Below the pieces are notes generated by a model. That model was not told where the DNA came from, ran no database searches, and saw only the letters and a list, made by a program, of their open reading frames with translations. Both the position numbers and the translations under genes were made by a program. This document shows positions 42,593-51,386 of a DNA stretch of 64,000 nt, in pieces (position 1 is the first letter of the stretch; each line of letters opens with the position of its first letter). Source of the DNA: Donghicola mangrovi (GTDB taxonomy: Bacteria; Pseudomonadota; Alphaproteobacteria; Rhodobacterales; Rhodobacteraceae); assembly GCF_013377535.1 (NCBI RefSeq), contig NZ_JABCJE010000004.1, positions 124,001 to 188,000 on the forward strand. The letters run 5' to 3'.

Positions 42593-43927
42593 ATGACCAC
42601 GACCCCCAGAGAAAACGGGATCGCAGCAGGGAGGCTTGCGGGACCGGTGCTCCAGGAGAATTTCTGTGATCTGCATGCGCCACTGGATGCCCACGAGGCC
42701 AAGGTGGCGGCAGATCGCTGCTATTTCTGCCATGATGCACCCTGCATGACCGCGTGCCCCACCAGCATCGACATCCCCCTGTTCATCCGCCAGATCAGCA
42801 CCGGCACCGCCGAGGCCGCGGCGAAAACCATTTTCACCCAGAACATCCTTGGCGGGATGTGTGCCCGCGTCTGCCCCACCGAGACCCTGTGCGAAGAGGC
42901 CTGCGTGCGAAACACCGCCGAGGGCCAGCCGGTCGAGATCGGGCAGCTGCAGCGCTATGCCACCGACCGGATGCTGGATCGGGCGCACCCCTTTGCCCGC
43001 GCCGAGGAAACCGGTTTCAGCGTGGCTGTAGTTGGCGCGGGGCCTGCCGGTCTCTCGGCGGCGCACCGATTGGCGATGCTGGGCCATCAGGTCGTGGTCT
43101 TTGATGCGCGCCCGAAGGCGGGTGGTCTGAACGAATACGGGATCGCGGCCTATAAATCGACCGACGGTTTTGCCCAGAAAGAGGTCGCGTGGCTGCTGGA
43201 GATCGGCGGGATCGAGGTGCGCAACGGTCAGAAACTGGGGGACCAGATCACTCTGGACGGATTGCGAGAGGATTTTGACGCCGTGTTCCTTGGGATGGGC
43301 TTGGCGGGCGTGAATGCCTTGGGTCTGGGAGAAGACAAATCGGGCGTGATGAACGCCGTGGACTTCATCGCCGGACTGCGGCAGGCCAGCGATCTCGGCT
43401 CTGTTCCTGTGGGCCGGCGCGTGGTGGTGATCGGTGGCGGCATGACCGCGATCGACGCCGGTGTGCAGGCCAAACTGCTGGGGGCCGAAGAGGTGACCAT
43501 CGCCTATCGCCGCGGCCAGCAGGCCATGGCGGCCTCGGAGTTCGAGCAGGATCTGGCCAAGGCCAGCGGCGTGCGCATCCTTTGTAATGTGGCCCCCGTG
43601 GGCGTGACCGGCAATGGCAGCCTGACCGGCGTGACCCTAGCCTATACCGACACCCAGAACGGCAAACTGGTGGTGACGGACGAGACCTTTACCCTGCCTG
43701 CGGATCAGCTGTTCAGCGCCATCGGGCAGTCCCTGTCCGGCGCCCCCGAGGCTGTCACGCTCGAGGGTGGCAAGATCAAGGTGGACGAAAACGGCCATAC
43801 CTCGGCCAAGGGTGTTTGGGCTGGGGGCGATTGCGCGACCGGCGGGGATGACCTGACCGTGACCGCCGTCGCCGAAGGGCGCGACGCCGCAATGAACATC
43901 CACACCGTTCTGATGGGAGGCAAGTGA
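42593..43927 (+). CDS. preT: NAD-dependent dihydropyrimidine dehydrogenase, PreT subunit
   Basis: 444 residues: an N-terminal GltD-like double [4Fe-4S] region (CYFCHDAPCMTACPT, MCARVCPTETLCEEAC), an FAD-binding GAGPAGLSAAH, and an NAD-binding VVIGGGMTAIDAG. The PreT/PreA complex uses NADH to reduce uracil and thymine to their dihydro forms, the first step of reductive breakdown. Ribosome site GCGAGGAAAAC. Coupled to preA through a TGATG junction. Confidence 0.93.
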   Translation: MTTTPRENGIAAGRLAGPVLQENFCDLHAPLDAHEAKVAADRCYFCHDAPCMTACPTSIDIPLFIRQISTGTAEAAAKTIFTQNILGGMCARVCPTETLCEEACVRNTAEGQPVEIGQLQRYATDRMLDRAHPFARAEETGFSVAVVGAGPAGLSAAHRLAMLGHQVVVFDARPKAGGLNEYGIAAYKSTDGFAQKEVAWLLEIGGIEVRNGQKLGDQITLDGLREDFDAVFLGMGLAGVNALGLGEDKSGVMNAVDFIAGLRQASDLGSVPVGRRVVVIGGGMTAIDAGVQAKLLGAEEVTIAYRRGQQAMAASEFEQDLAKASGVRILCNVAPVGVTGNGSLTGVTLAYTDTQNGKLVVTDETFTLPADQLFSAIGQSLSGAPEAVTLEGGKIKVDENGHTSAKGVWAGGDCATGGDDLTVTAVAEGRDAAMNIHTVLMGGK

Positions 43928-45231
43928 TGGCCGATCTTACCACAACCTTTCTTGGCATAACCTCGCCCAACCCGTTCTGGCTGGCCTCGGCCCCGCCCAC
44001 GGACAAGGAATACAACGTCCGCCGCGCCTTTGAGGCCGGTTGGGGCGGTGTCGTGTGGAAGACCCTCGGCACCGAAGGCCCGCCCGTGGTCAACGTGAAC
44101 GGCCCCCGCTATGGCGCGATCCACGGGGCAGACCGTCGCCTACTGGGTCTGAACAACATCGAACTGATCACCGACCGGCCGCTCGAGGTGAACCTCGAGG
44201 AAATGACCCGCGTGAAAAAGGATTACCCCGATCGCGCGCTCATCGCCTCGGTCATGGTCCCGTGCGAGGAAAAGGCGTGGAAGGACATCCTGCCCCGCAT
44301 TGCGGAAACCGGCTGTGATGGGTTCGAGCTGAACTTCGGATGCCCCCACGGGATGGCCGAACGCGGCATGGGCAGCGCCGTGGGTCAGGTCCCCGAATAC
44401 ATCGAAATGGTCGCCCGCTGGTGCAAAGAGGCCACCGATCTGCCGGTGATCGTCAAGCTGACGCCCAACATCACAAACATCCTCTACCCCGCCGAGGCCG
44501 CGAAACGCGGCGGCGCGGATGCGGTGTCGCTGATCAACACGATCAACTCGATCACCTCGGTGAACCTGGACAGCATGGCCCCAGAGCCCACCATCGACGG
44601 CAAGGGCACCCATGGGGGCTATTGCGGCCCTGCGGTGAAACCCATCGCCCTGAACATGGTAGCCGAGATCGCTCGCAACCCCGCCACCCACGGCCTGCCC
44701 ATCAGCGGCATCGGCGGCATCACCACCTGGCGCGATGCGGCGGAATACATGGTGCTGGGGGCTGGCAACGTGCAGGTCTGCACGGCAGCCATGACCTATG
44801 GCTTCAAGGTCGTGCAAGAGATGATCAGCGGCCTGTCCCAGTGGATGGACGAAAAGGGCTACACCAAAACGTCGGACTTCATCGGCTCGGCCGTGCCCAA
44901 CGTCACCGACTGGCAGTACCTGAACCTGAACTACGTCGCCAAGGCGCGGATCAGTCAGGACGACTGCATCAAATGCGGCCGCTGCTATGCCGCCTGCGAG
45001 GACACCAGCCACCAAGCGATCAGCATGTCCGCCGACCGCGTGTTCGAGGTCAAGGACGACGAATGCGTAGCCTGCAACCTGTGCGTCAACGTCTGCCCCG
45101 TCGAGAACTGCATCACCATGGAGCAAGTCCCCGCCGGCCAGATGGACGAACGCACCGGCAAGCCCGTGCCCGCCGACTATGGCAACTGGACCACGCACCC
45201 GAACAACCCGATGGCCACCGCCGCCGAGTGA
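43927..45231 (+). CDS. preA: NAD-dependent dihydropyrimidine dehydrogenase, PreA subunit
   Basis: 434 residues from ATG 43927 (GTG at 43924 is one codon earlier but inside the preT stop). A dihydroorotate-dehydrogenase-like FMN barrel carries the catalytic Cys in NFGCPHGMAERGMG and FMN contacts (SGIGGITTWRDAAEYM). The C-terminus is a two-cluster ferredoxin (CIKCGRCYAAC, CVACNLCVNVC). It is the pyrimidine-reducing half of PreTA. Confidence 0.94.
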   Translation: MADLTTTFLGITSPNPFWLASAPPTDKEYNVRRAFEAGWGGVVWKTLGTEGPPVVNVNGPRYGAIHGADRRLLGLNNIELITDRPLEVNLEEMTRVKKDYPDRALIASVMVPCEEKAWKDILPRIAETGCDGFELNFGCPHGMAERGMGSAVGQVPEYIEMVARWCKEATDLPVIVKLTPNITNILYPAEAAKRGGADAVSLINTINSITSVNLDSMAPEPTIDGKGTHGGYCGPAVKPIALNMVAEIARNPATHGLPISGIGGITTWRDAAEYMVLGAGNVQVCTAAMTYGFKVVQEMISGLSQWMDEKGYTKTSDFIGSAVPNVTDWQYLNLNYVAKARISQDDCIKCGRCYAACEDTSHQAISMSADRVFEVKDDECVACNLCVNVCPVENCITMEQVPAGQMDERTGKPVPADYGNWTTHPNNPMATAAE

Positions 45232-45248
45232 CCCGTGTTCTCCCGGTC

Positions 45249-45297
45249 GGGCGCGCCTGCTGGACTGCACAAATTTCATGCAACCACCGGCGCGCCC
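45249..45297 (+). terminator. Long-loop inverted repeat after preA
   Basis: Arms GGGCGCGCC (45249-45257) and GGCGCGCCC (45289-45297) are perfectly complementary over 9 bp with a 31-base loop, 17 bp beyond the preA stop. The T-run is poor (TTCT), so it may be a weak terminator or processing site. Confidence 0.4.
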
Positions 45298-45349
45298 TTC
45301 TGGGGAAACTGGGGCGCGTGCATTTTACGACAGGAATGCAACAAAGGAA

Positions 45350-45365
45350 TTGACCGGATGGTCAA
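45350..45365. promoter_or_regulatory. RutR-type operator before the amidohydrolase gene
   Basis: TTGACCGGATGGTCAA is a perfect TTGACC-N4-GGTCAA palindrome, one base off the RutR consensus, 132 bp upstream of the amidohydrolase start. It shows that this second transcription unit shares control with preTA. Confidence 0.8.
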
Positions 45366-45497
45366 ATGATCATTCCAATAGGGCAATTCTCCTTGGCTGG
45401 TCCTGATGCGGGGCCGACCGGACGGACCGCCCCCATAGGGGCAAACAGATTGCAGATGCGGCGGGCCCTGCCCCGCCAAAAGGGAAGGACACCACCG

Positions 45498-46748
45498 ATG
45501 GTCGCCGCCGGAGAGAACCTGAAAATCAACAAGGAACGGCTGTGGGACAGCCTCATGGAGATGGCCAAGATCGGCCCCGGAATCGCGGGGGGCTGCAACC
45601 GCCAGACCTTGACCGACGAGGACGCCGAGGGCCGCGCCTTGTTCCAGAAATGGTGTGAAGCCGCGGGGATGACCATGGGCGTGGACACCATGGGCAACAT
45701 GTTCATGACGCGTCCCGGCACCGATCCTGACGCCCTGCCTGTGTATATGGGCAGCCACTTGGACACCCAGCCTACGGGTGGCAAATATGACGGCGTTCTC
45801 GGCGTTTTGGGCGCTTTGGAGGCAGTCCGGACCATGAACGATCTGGATATCAAGACCAAGCACCCCATCGTCATCGCCAACTGGTCGAACGAAGAAGGCA
45901 CGCGCTTTGCCCCCGCCATGCTGGCCTCGGGCGTGTTTGCGGGCATCCATGATCAGGACTGGGCCTATGACCGCGTGGATGCCAAGGGCAAGCGCTATGG
46001 CGACGAGTTAGAGCGGATCGGCTGGAAGGGCGACGAACCCGTTGGCGCCCGCAAGATGCACGCCATGCTGGAGCTGCACATTGAACAGGGCCCCATTCTG
46101 GAGGCCGAGGGCAAGGATATCGGCGTGGTTACTCACGGTCAGGGCCTGCGCTGGATCCAGTGCACCGTGACCGGCAAGGAAAGCCACACAGGCTCCACCC
46201 CCATGCCCATGCGCAAGAATGCGGGGCGTGGATTGGCGCGGATCACCGAACTGGTCCACGAGATTGCCATGAAGCATCAGCCCAACGCGGTCGGCGCCAT
46301 CGGGCATATCGACGTATACCCGAACTCGCGCAACATCATTCCGGGCAAGGTCGTGTTCACCGTGGATCTGCGTTCGCACCTGCCCGAAATTATCGAGACG
46401 ATGCTCGCGGAATTTTACGAGAAGGCGCCGAAGCTGTGCGAAGAGATCGGGGTTGGTCTGGAGACCGAAGTTGTCGGCCAATTCGACCCGCCCGCCTTTG
46501 ACGAAGGTTTGGTCACGTCGATCCGTAACGCGGCAGAAACTCTGGGATATTCCCACATGGACATCGTGTCCGGTGCGGGTCACGACGCCTGCTGGATCAA
46601 CGATGTTGCCCCCACCGCGATGATCATGTGCCCCTGCGTGGACGGCCTGTCACACAACGAGGCCGAAGAGATCAGCCCCGAATGGGCCGCCGCCGGAACC
46701 GACGTCCTGCTACACGCCGCACTGGAAACCGCGCAAATTCAGGAGTGA
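45498..46748 (+). CDS. pydC: M20-family Zn amidohydrolase, probable beta-ureidopropionase
   Basis: 416 residues from ATG 45498, preceded by AGGGAAGGAC; the in-frame extension upstream crosses the operator and is not used. M20 motifs: MGSHLDTQPTGGKYDGVLG, NWSNEEGTRFAPAML, LELHIEQGPILE and CVDGLSHNEAE. The family includes N-carbamoyl-beta-alanine and N-carbamoyl-amino-acid hydrolases and allantoate hydrolases. Next to PreTA and dihydropyrimidinase, N-carbamoyl-beta-alanine (giving beta-alanine, CO2 and ammonia) is the likely substrate. Confidence 0.9.
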   Translation: MVAAGENLKINKERLWDSLMEMAKIGPGIAGGCNRQTLTDEDAEGRALFQKWCEAAGMTMGVDTMGNMFMTRPGTDPDALPVYMGSHLDTQPTGGKYDGVLGVLGALEAVRTMNDLDIKTKHPIVIANWSNEEGTRFAPAMLASGVFAGIHDQDWAYDRVDAKGKRYGDELERIGWKGDEPVGARKMHAMLELHIEQGPILEAEGKDIGVVTHGQGLRWIQCTVTGKESHTGSTPMPMRKNAGRGLARITELVHEIAMKHQPNAVGAIGHIDVYPNSRNIIPGKVVFTVDLRSHLPEIIETMLAEFYEKAPKLCEEIGVGLETEVVGQFDPPAFDEGLVTSIRNAAETLGYSHMDIVSGAGHDACWINDVAPTAMIMCPCVDGLSHNEAEEISPEWAAAGTDVLLHAALETAQIQE

Positions 46749-46899
46749 AATACCCCACCGCGCACAGGCATTTCCGCAAGATCAGACTGCAACATTGAGC
46801 GTTCTATGAAAGATCCGATCGCCTATCTCTGGAAAGAAGCCCCCGCACCCAAACACGGCGCGGCGGAATTTGACCAGTCGATTTTGGAAAGGACCGGAT

Positions 46900-47295
46900 A
46901 TGCCCCTCATTCGCTTTTTCGTTCAGGAAGGCCGCAGCCCCGAAGCCACCCGCACCATGCTGGACGCGGCGCATCAGGTGGTGGTCGACGTCTTTGGCGT
47001 GCCTCAGCGCGACCGCTATCAGATCGTGTCCGAGCACAAACCCGGCCAGATGATCCTCGAGGACACGGGCCTTGGCTTCGAACGGGACCCGTCCGAGCAG
47101 GTGCTGGTGCAGGTCTTTACCTCGCCCCGCGCCCAAGAGGCCAAGTTGGCCTTTTACGATCAACTGGCAGCGAAACTGCAGGATGTTTGCGGGCTCGATC
47201 CGAAAAACCTCATGATCTCGATCTTCGAGAACACTCAGGCCGACTGGAGCTTTGGCTTTGGTCGCGCCCAATACATTACCGGCGAATTGGGCTGA
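46900..47295 (+). CDS. Tautomerase-superfamily protein
   Basis: 131 residues from ATG 46900 (AAAGGACC before it). It starts MPLIRFFVQEG, keeping the catalytic Pro right after Met as in 4-oxalocrotonate tautomerase and MIF-like enzymes. It looks like a fused two-unit form (second beta-alpha-beta in VLVQVFTSPRAQEAKLAF) rather than the 62-residue subunit. Its place between the amidohydrolase and dihydropyrimidinase suggests a keto-enol step on a pathway intermediate; none is known in the standard reductive pathway, so the substrate is open. Confidence 0.82.
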   Translation: MPLIRFFVQEGRSPEATRTMLDAAHQVVVDVFGVPQRDRYQIVSEHKPGQMILEDTGLGFERDPSEQVLVQVFTSPRAQEAKLAFYDQLAAKLQDVCGLDPKNLMISIFENTQADWSFGFGRAQYITGELG

Positions 47296-47359
47296 CCTCT
47301 CTGCACTGGATGGGTGCGGACGGATCAGCCCGCGCCCAATCCAGAACAGGGAGATACCA

Positions 47360-48811
47360 ATGACTACAGTCATCAAGGGCGGCACCGTTGTCACCGCCGA
47401 TCTGACCTACAAGGCAGATGTGAAAATCGACGGGGGCAAGATCATCGAGATTGGCCCCGACCTGAGCGGGGACGAGGTTCTGGACGCCAGCGGCTGCTAT
47501 GTGATGCCCGGCGGGATCGACCCCCACACCCATCTGGAAATGCCCTTCATGGGCACCTATTCGGCGGATGACTTTGCCAGCGGCACCCGCGCCGCGCTGG
47601 CGGGCGGCACCACAATGGTCGTCGATTTCGCCCTGCCCTCGCCCGGTCAGAGCCTGCTGGACGCCCTGCAACTGTGGGACAACAAGTCCTCTCAGGCGGC
47701 CTGCGATTACAGCTACCACATGGCGATCACATGGTGGAGCGAGCAGGTCTTTGACGAGATGAAGGCCATCACCGAAAAGGGCATCAACACCTTCAAGCAC
47801 TTCATGGCCTACAAGGGCGCGCTGATGGTGAACGATGACGAGCTTTACGCCAGCTTCAAACGCTGCGCTGAATTGGGGGCGACCCCCTTGGTTCACGCCG
47901 AGAATGGCGATGTGGTCGCCGAACTGACCGCCAAACTGCTGGCCGAGGGCAACACCGGCCCAGAGGCCCACGCCTATTCCCGCCCCCCGCAGGTTGAGGG
48001 CGAGGCCACCAACCGCGCCATCATGATCGCCGATATGGCGGGGGCGCCTCTGTACGTCGTGCATACGTCGTGCGAAGAGGCCCACGAAGCCATCCGCCGC
48101 GCCAAAATGCAGGGCAAACGTGTGTGGGGCGAGCCGCTGATCCAGCATCTTGTTCTGGATGAAAGCGAATACTTTAATCCCGATTGGGACCATGCCGCCC
48201 GCCGCGTGATGTCGCCCCCCTTCCGCAACAAACAGCATCAGGACAGCCTGTGGGCCGGTCTGGCGTCGGGCACCCTGTCCTGCGTGGCGACCGACCACTG
48301 CGCCTTTACCACCGATCAGAAACGCTTTGGCGTTGGTGATTTCTCGAAAATCCCGAACGGCACTGGCGGGCTAGAGGATCGCCTGCCTGTCCTGTGGACC
48401 TATGGTGTGAACACCGGCCGGATCACCATGAACGAATTCGTGGCCGTCACCTCGACCAACATTGCGAAAATCCTGAACTGCTATCCGAAAAAGGGCGCCG
48501 TTCTGGTGGGCGCGGATGCGGACCTGATCGTCATGGACCCCGAGAAAACCAAGACCATCAGCGCGGGCACGCAGGCCTCGGCCATCGACTATAACGTCTT
48601 CGAAGGGATCGAGGTCAAAGGCCTGCCCCGCTACGTTCTGACCCGCGGATATGTAGCTGTCGATAACGGTGACTTGAAAGCCAAGGAAGGGCATGGTGAA
48701 TTCGTCGCACGTGAACCCAATGCGACCGTCAACAAAGCCCTGTCCAAGTGGAAGGAACTGACCGCCCCGCGCCCTGTCGAGCGCACCGGCATTCCCGCCA
48801 CCGGCGTCTAA
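47360..48811 (+). CDS. hydA: Dihydropyrimidinase
   Basis: 483 residues from ATG 47360 (GGGAGATACCA before it). Cyclic amidohydrolase metal site: GGIDPHTHLEMPF, carboxylated Lys in KHFMAYKGALMVNDDEL, HAENGDV, HTSCEEAHEAI and ATDHCAF. It opens dihydrouracil/dihydrothymine to N-carbamoyl-beta-amino acids, step two between PreTA and PydC. It can also act on hydantoins. Confidence 0.94.
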   Translation: MTTVIKGGTVVTADLTYKADVKIDGGKIIEIGPDLSGDEVLDASGCYVMPGGIDPHTHLEMPFMGTYSADDFASGTRAALAGGTTMVVDFALPSPGQSLLDALQLWDNKSSQAACDYSYHMAITWWSEQVFDEMKAITEKGINTFKHFMAYKGALMVNDDELYASFKRCAELGATPLVHAENGDVVAELTAKLLAEGNTGPEAHAYSRPPQVEGEATNRAIMIADMAGAPLYVVHTSCEEAHEAIRRAKMQGKRVWGEPLIQHLVLDESEYFNPDWDHAARRVMSPPFRNKQHQDSLWAGLASGTLSCVATDHCAFTTDQKRFGVGDFSKIPNGTGGLEDRLPVLWTYGVNTGRITMNEFVAVTSTNIAKILNCYPKKGAVLVGADADLIVMDPEKTKTISAGTQASAIDYNVFEGIEVKGLPRYVLTRGYVAVDNGDLKAKEGHGEFVAREPNATVNKALSKWKELTAPRPVERTGIPATGV

Positions 48812-48820
48812 GACCATTTC

Positions 48821-48841
48821 GGGGCGGGCCAGTCCTGCCCC
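48821..48841 (+). other. Stem-loop between hydA and the transporter genes
   Basis: GGGGCGGG and CCTGCCCC pair over 8 bp (one G-T pair) around a 5-base loop, 10 bp after the hydA stop, followed by AAATC rather than T. It may adjust expression between the enzyme and transport genes. Confidence 0.35.
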
Positions 48842-48868
48842 AAATCGATTGCCAGCAAAGAAGACCTT

Positions 48869-49645
48869 ATGAAAAAGCCAGTGATTGATGCGTCGGGGGT
48901 GAACCTGACCTTCCAGACCAAAGACGCACCTGTCCACGCCCTCAAAGACGTGAATTTGCAGATCGACAAGGGGGACTTCGTGTCCTTTATCGGGCCATCG
49001 GGCTGCGGCAAGACCACCCTGTTGCGCTGTATCGCGGCCTTGGAAACCCCCACGGGCGGGTCGCTGACCGTCAATGGGCTGTCCCCGGACGAGGCCCGCA
49101 AGGCGCGCTCCTACGGCTATGTGTTTCAGGCGGCGGGTCTGTACCCTTGGCGCACGATCGAGAAGAACATCAAACTGCCTTTGGAAATCATGGGCTACCC
49201 CAAGGCCGAGATGGACGAGCGGGTCAAGCGCGTGCTCGATCTGGTGGACCTGTCCGGTTTTGGCAAGAAATTCCCGTGGCAACTGTCCGGCGGGATGCAG
49301 CAGCGGGCCTCGATCGCGCGGGCCTTGGCCTTTGACGCGGATATCCTGCTGATGGACGAACCCTTTGGCGCGCTGGACGAGATCGTGCGCGACAAGCTGA
49401 ACGAGGAACTCCTGAAGCTGTGGGATCGCACCGGCAAAACCATCTGCTTCGTCACCCACTCGATCCCAGAGGCGGTGTACCTGTCGACCAAGATCGTCGT
49501 CATGTCCCCCCGTCCCGGCCGCATCACCGACGTGATCGAGAGCCCCTTGCCCCGCGAACGCCCCCTCGAAATCCGCGATACGCCCGAGTTCATCGAGATC
49601 GCCCACCGCGTCCGCGAAGGCCTGCGCGAGGGGCACAACGCATGA
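48869..49645 (+). CDS. ABC transporter ATPase of the pyrimidine gene cluster
   Basis: 258 residues, SsuB/TauB/ThiZ-type: Walker A GPSGCGKTTLLR, signature QLSGGMQQRASIARAL, Walker B ILLMDEP and FVTHSIPEAVYLSTK. It powers import by the two permeases that follow (4-bp overlap with the first). Specificity is set by the binding protein at 51,387. Confidence 0.9.
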   Translation: MKKPVIDASGVNLTFQTKDAPVHALKDVNLQIDKGDFVSFIGPSGCGKTTLLRCIAALETPTGGSLTVNGLSPDEARKARSYGYVFQAAGLYPWRTIEKNIKLPLEIMGYPKAEMDERVKRVLDLVDLSGFGKKFPWQLSGGMQQRASIARALAFDADILLMDEPFGALDEIVRDKLNEELLKLWDRTGKTICFVTHSIPEAVYLSTKIVVMSPRPGRITDVIESPLPRERPLEIRDTPEFIEIAHRVREGLREGHNA

Positions 49646-50505
49646 AGAATATCCTGCCCATCCTGACCGTGCTCTTGGTCATCGTGGCAGTCTGGTACGC
49701 CGCCGCGATCAAGATGAACGCCCCCTGGACCTATGCTCAGGCCGAACGGGCGGGCACCGAAGTCACCTTCAGCGAAGTCGTCCGCGACACCCTTGCCCAA
49801 GAACGCCCCGTCCTGCCCGCGCCCCATCAGGTTGCGCAGGAGCTGTGGGATACGACGGTGATGAAAAAGGTCACCTCCAAGCGCAGTTTGGTGTTCCACG
49901 GCTGGGTGACCCTTTCGGCAACCATGCTGGGCTTTGCGATCGGCACCACGGCGGGCATTCTGCTGGCCATCGGGATCACCCACAACCGCGCGATGGAACT
50001 GGGGGTGATGCCTTGGGCGATTGCTTCGCAAACCATCCCGATTTTGGCGATTGCGCCCATGATCATCGTGGTGCTGAACAGCATGGGCATCTCGGGGCTG
50101 ATCCCGAAGTCCATCATCGCGGCTTACCTTAGCTTCTTTCCTGTCGCTGTCGGCATGGTCAAAGGCCTGCGCGCCCCCGACGCCATGCAACTGGACCTAA
50201 TGCGGACCTACAGCGCCTCGGATGCGCAAACCTTCTGGAAATTGCGCCTGCCCTCGTCGATGCCCTATCTGTTTGCCTCTCTCAAAGTGGGCGTGGCGGC
50301 ATCCTTGGTTGGCACCATCGTAGCCGAACTGCCCTCTGGCGCGACGCGCGGCCTTGGCGCGCGCCTCCTGAGCGGGTCCTATTACGGGCAAACCATCCAG
50401 ATCTGGTCGGCCCTGTTCGCGGCGGCCCTACTGGCGGCATCCCTCGTCATCATCGTCGGCGTGATCGAGAAGATCACCCTGCGCAGAATGGGGATGGCCG
50501 TATGA
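49642..50505 (+). CDS. ABC transporter permease 1 of the pyrimidine gene cluster
   Basis: 287 residues with an N-terminal membrane helix, a periplasmic stretch of about 70 residues, then the SsuC-type permease core (LDLMRTYSASDAQTFWKLRLPSSMPYLFASLKVG is its coupling region, residues in part). It overlaps the ATPase stop and the next permease start by 4 bp each. The additional N-terminal helix and periplasmic segment are longer than in typical SsuC. It probably forms a heterodimer with the next protein. Confidence 0.9.
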   Translation: MKNILPILTVLLVIVAVWYAAAIKMNAPWTYAQAERAGTEVTFSEVVRDTLAQERPVLPAPHQVAQELWDTTVMKKVTSKRSLVFHGWVTLSATMLGFAIGTTAGILLAIGITHNRAMELGVMPWAIASQTIPILAIAPMIIVVLNSMGISGLIPKSIIAAYLSFFPVAVGMVKGLRAPDAMQLDLMRTYSASDAQTFWKLRLPSSMPYLFASLKVGVAASLVGTIVAELPSGATRGLGARLLSGSYYGQTIQIWSALFAAALLAASLVIIVGVIEKITLRRMGMAV

Positions 50506-51329
50506 AGATCGCAATCATCCTTCTGGTGTGGATCGGCCTGTGGTGGCTGAACACCCGCCTTGCCCGCAGCGCCAAAACCGCGTGGTTCGTGCCTGTGCTC
50601 TTCGGCATCACCCTACTGCTGCTGTGGGAACTGACCGTCCGCCTGTTTGGCGTCAGCCCTGTGATCCTGCCCCCGCCCACGGACATCGCGCTGGCCTTTG
50701 GCAGTGAAATCCCGACCCTGTGGGAGGATTTTGTCCAGACCATCATCAAGGGCGCATTCAGTGGCTACATCATCGGGTGTGGCTCGGCCTTCCTGACCGC
50801 GATCATCATCGACCGCTCACCCTTCCTGCAGCGGGGGCTCTTGCCAATCGGGAACTTCGTCGCCGCCCTGCCCATCGTCGGGGTCGCGCCGATCCTCGTG
50901 ATGTGGTTCGGATTTGACTGGCAGTCCAAGGCCGCCGTCGTCGTGATCATGGTGTTCTTCCCGATGCTGGTGAACACCGTCGCGGGGCTCCAAGCCAGCG
51001 ACCACATGCAGCGCGATCTGATGCGCACCTACAACGCGTCCTATATCCAGACGCTGGCCAAGTTGCGCATCCCGACCGCCATGCCCTTTATCTTTAATGG
51101 CCTGAAAATCGCGACCACCCTCGCGCTGATCGGAGCCATTGTTGCCGAGTTTTTCGGCTCTCCGATCAAGGGCATGGGCTTTCGCATCTCGACCGAGGTC
51201 GGACGCTTGAATCTAGACATGGTCTGGGCCGAAATCACGGTAGCAGCGATTGCAGGTTCGGCCCTTTATGGCCTCGTGTCCTTTGTCGAACAACGGGTGA
51301 CCTTCTGGCACCCGTCCCAACGCGGCTAG
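50502..51329 (+). CDS. ABC transporter permease 2 of the pyrimidine gene cluster
   Basis: 275 residues, six hydrophobic segments, SsuC-like coupling region (QTLAKLRIPTAMPFIFNGLK). Two different permeases in one operon suggest a heterodimeric channel as in ThiX/RibXY-type pyrimidine or riboflavin importers. It is followed after 57 bp by the binding-protein gene. Confidence 0.9.
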   Translation: MKIAIILLVWIGLWWLNTRLARSAKTAWFVPVLFGITLLLLWELTVRLFGVSPVILPPPTDIALAFGSEIPTLWEDFVQTIIKGAFSGYIIGCGSAFLTAIIIDRSPFLQRGLLPIGNFVAALPIVGVAPILVMWFGFDWQSKAAVVVIMVFFPMLVNTVAGLQASDHMQRDLMRTYNASYIQTLAKLRIPTAMPFIFNGLKIATTLALIGAIVAEFFGSPIKGMGFRISTEVGRLNLDMVWAEITVAAIAGSALYGLVSFVEQRVTFWHPSQRG

Positions 51330-51386
51330 ACCCCGCACCAAGATAACAGCCGGAAAATCCGGCACCACAACTCGGAGGTTGTTCCC

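Noticed and set aside
46870-46876. TTGACCA half-site before the tautomerase gene as a third RutR operator
   Set aside because: The second half (TGGTCAA) is absent; a single half-site is not evidence.
46806-46899. Short open frame starting MKDPIAYLWKEAPAP just upstream of the tautomerase gene
   Set aside because: No ribosome site, and its frame runs out of phase through the tautomerase gene; only the first ~30 residues could be separate.
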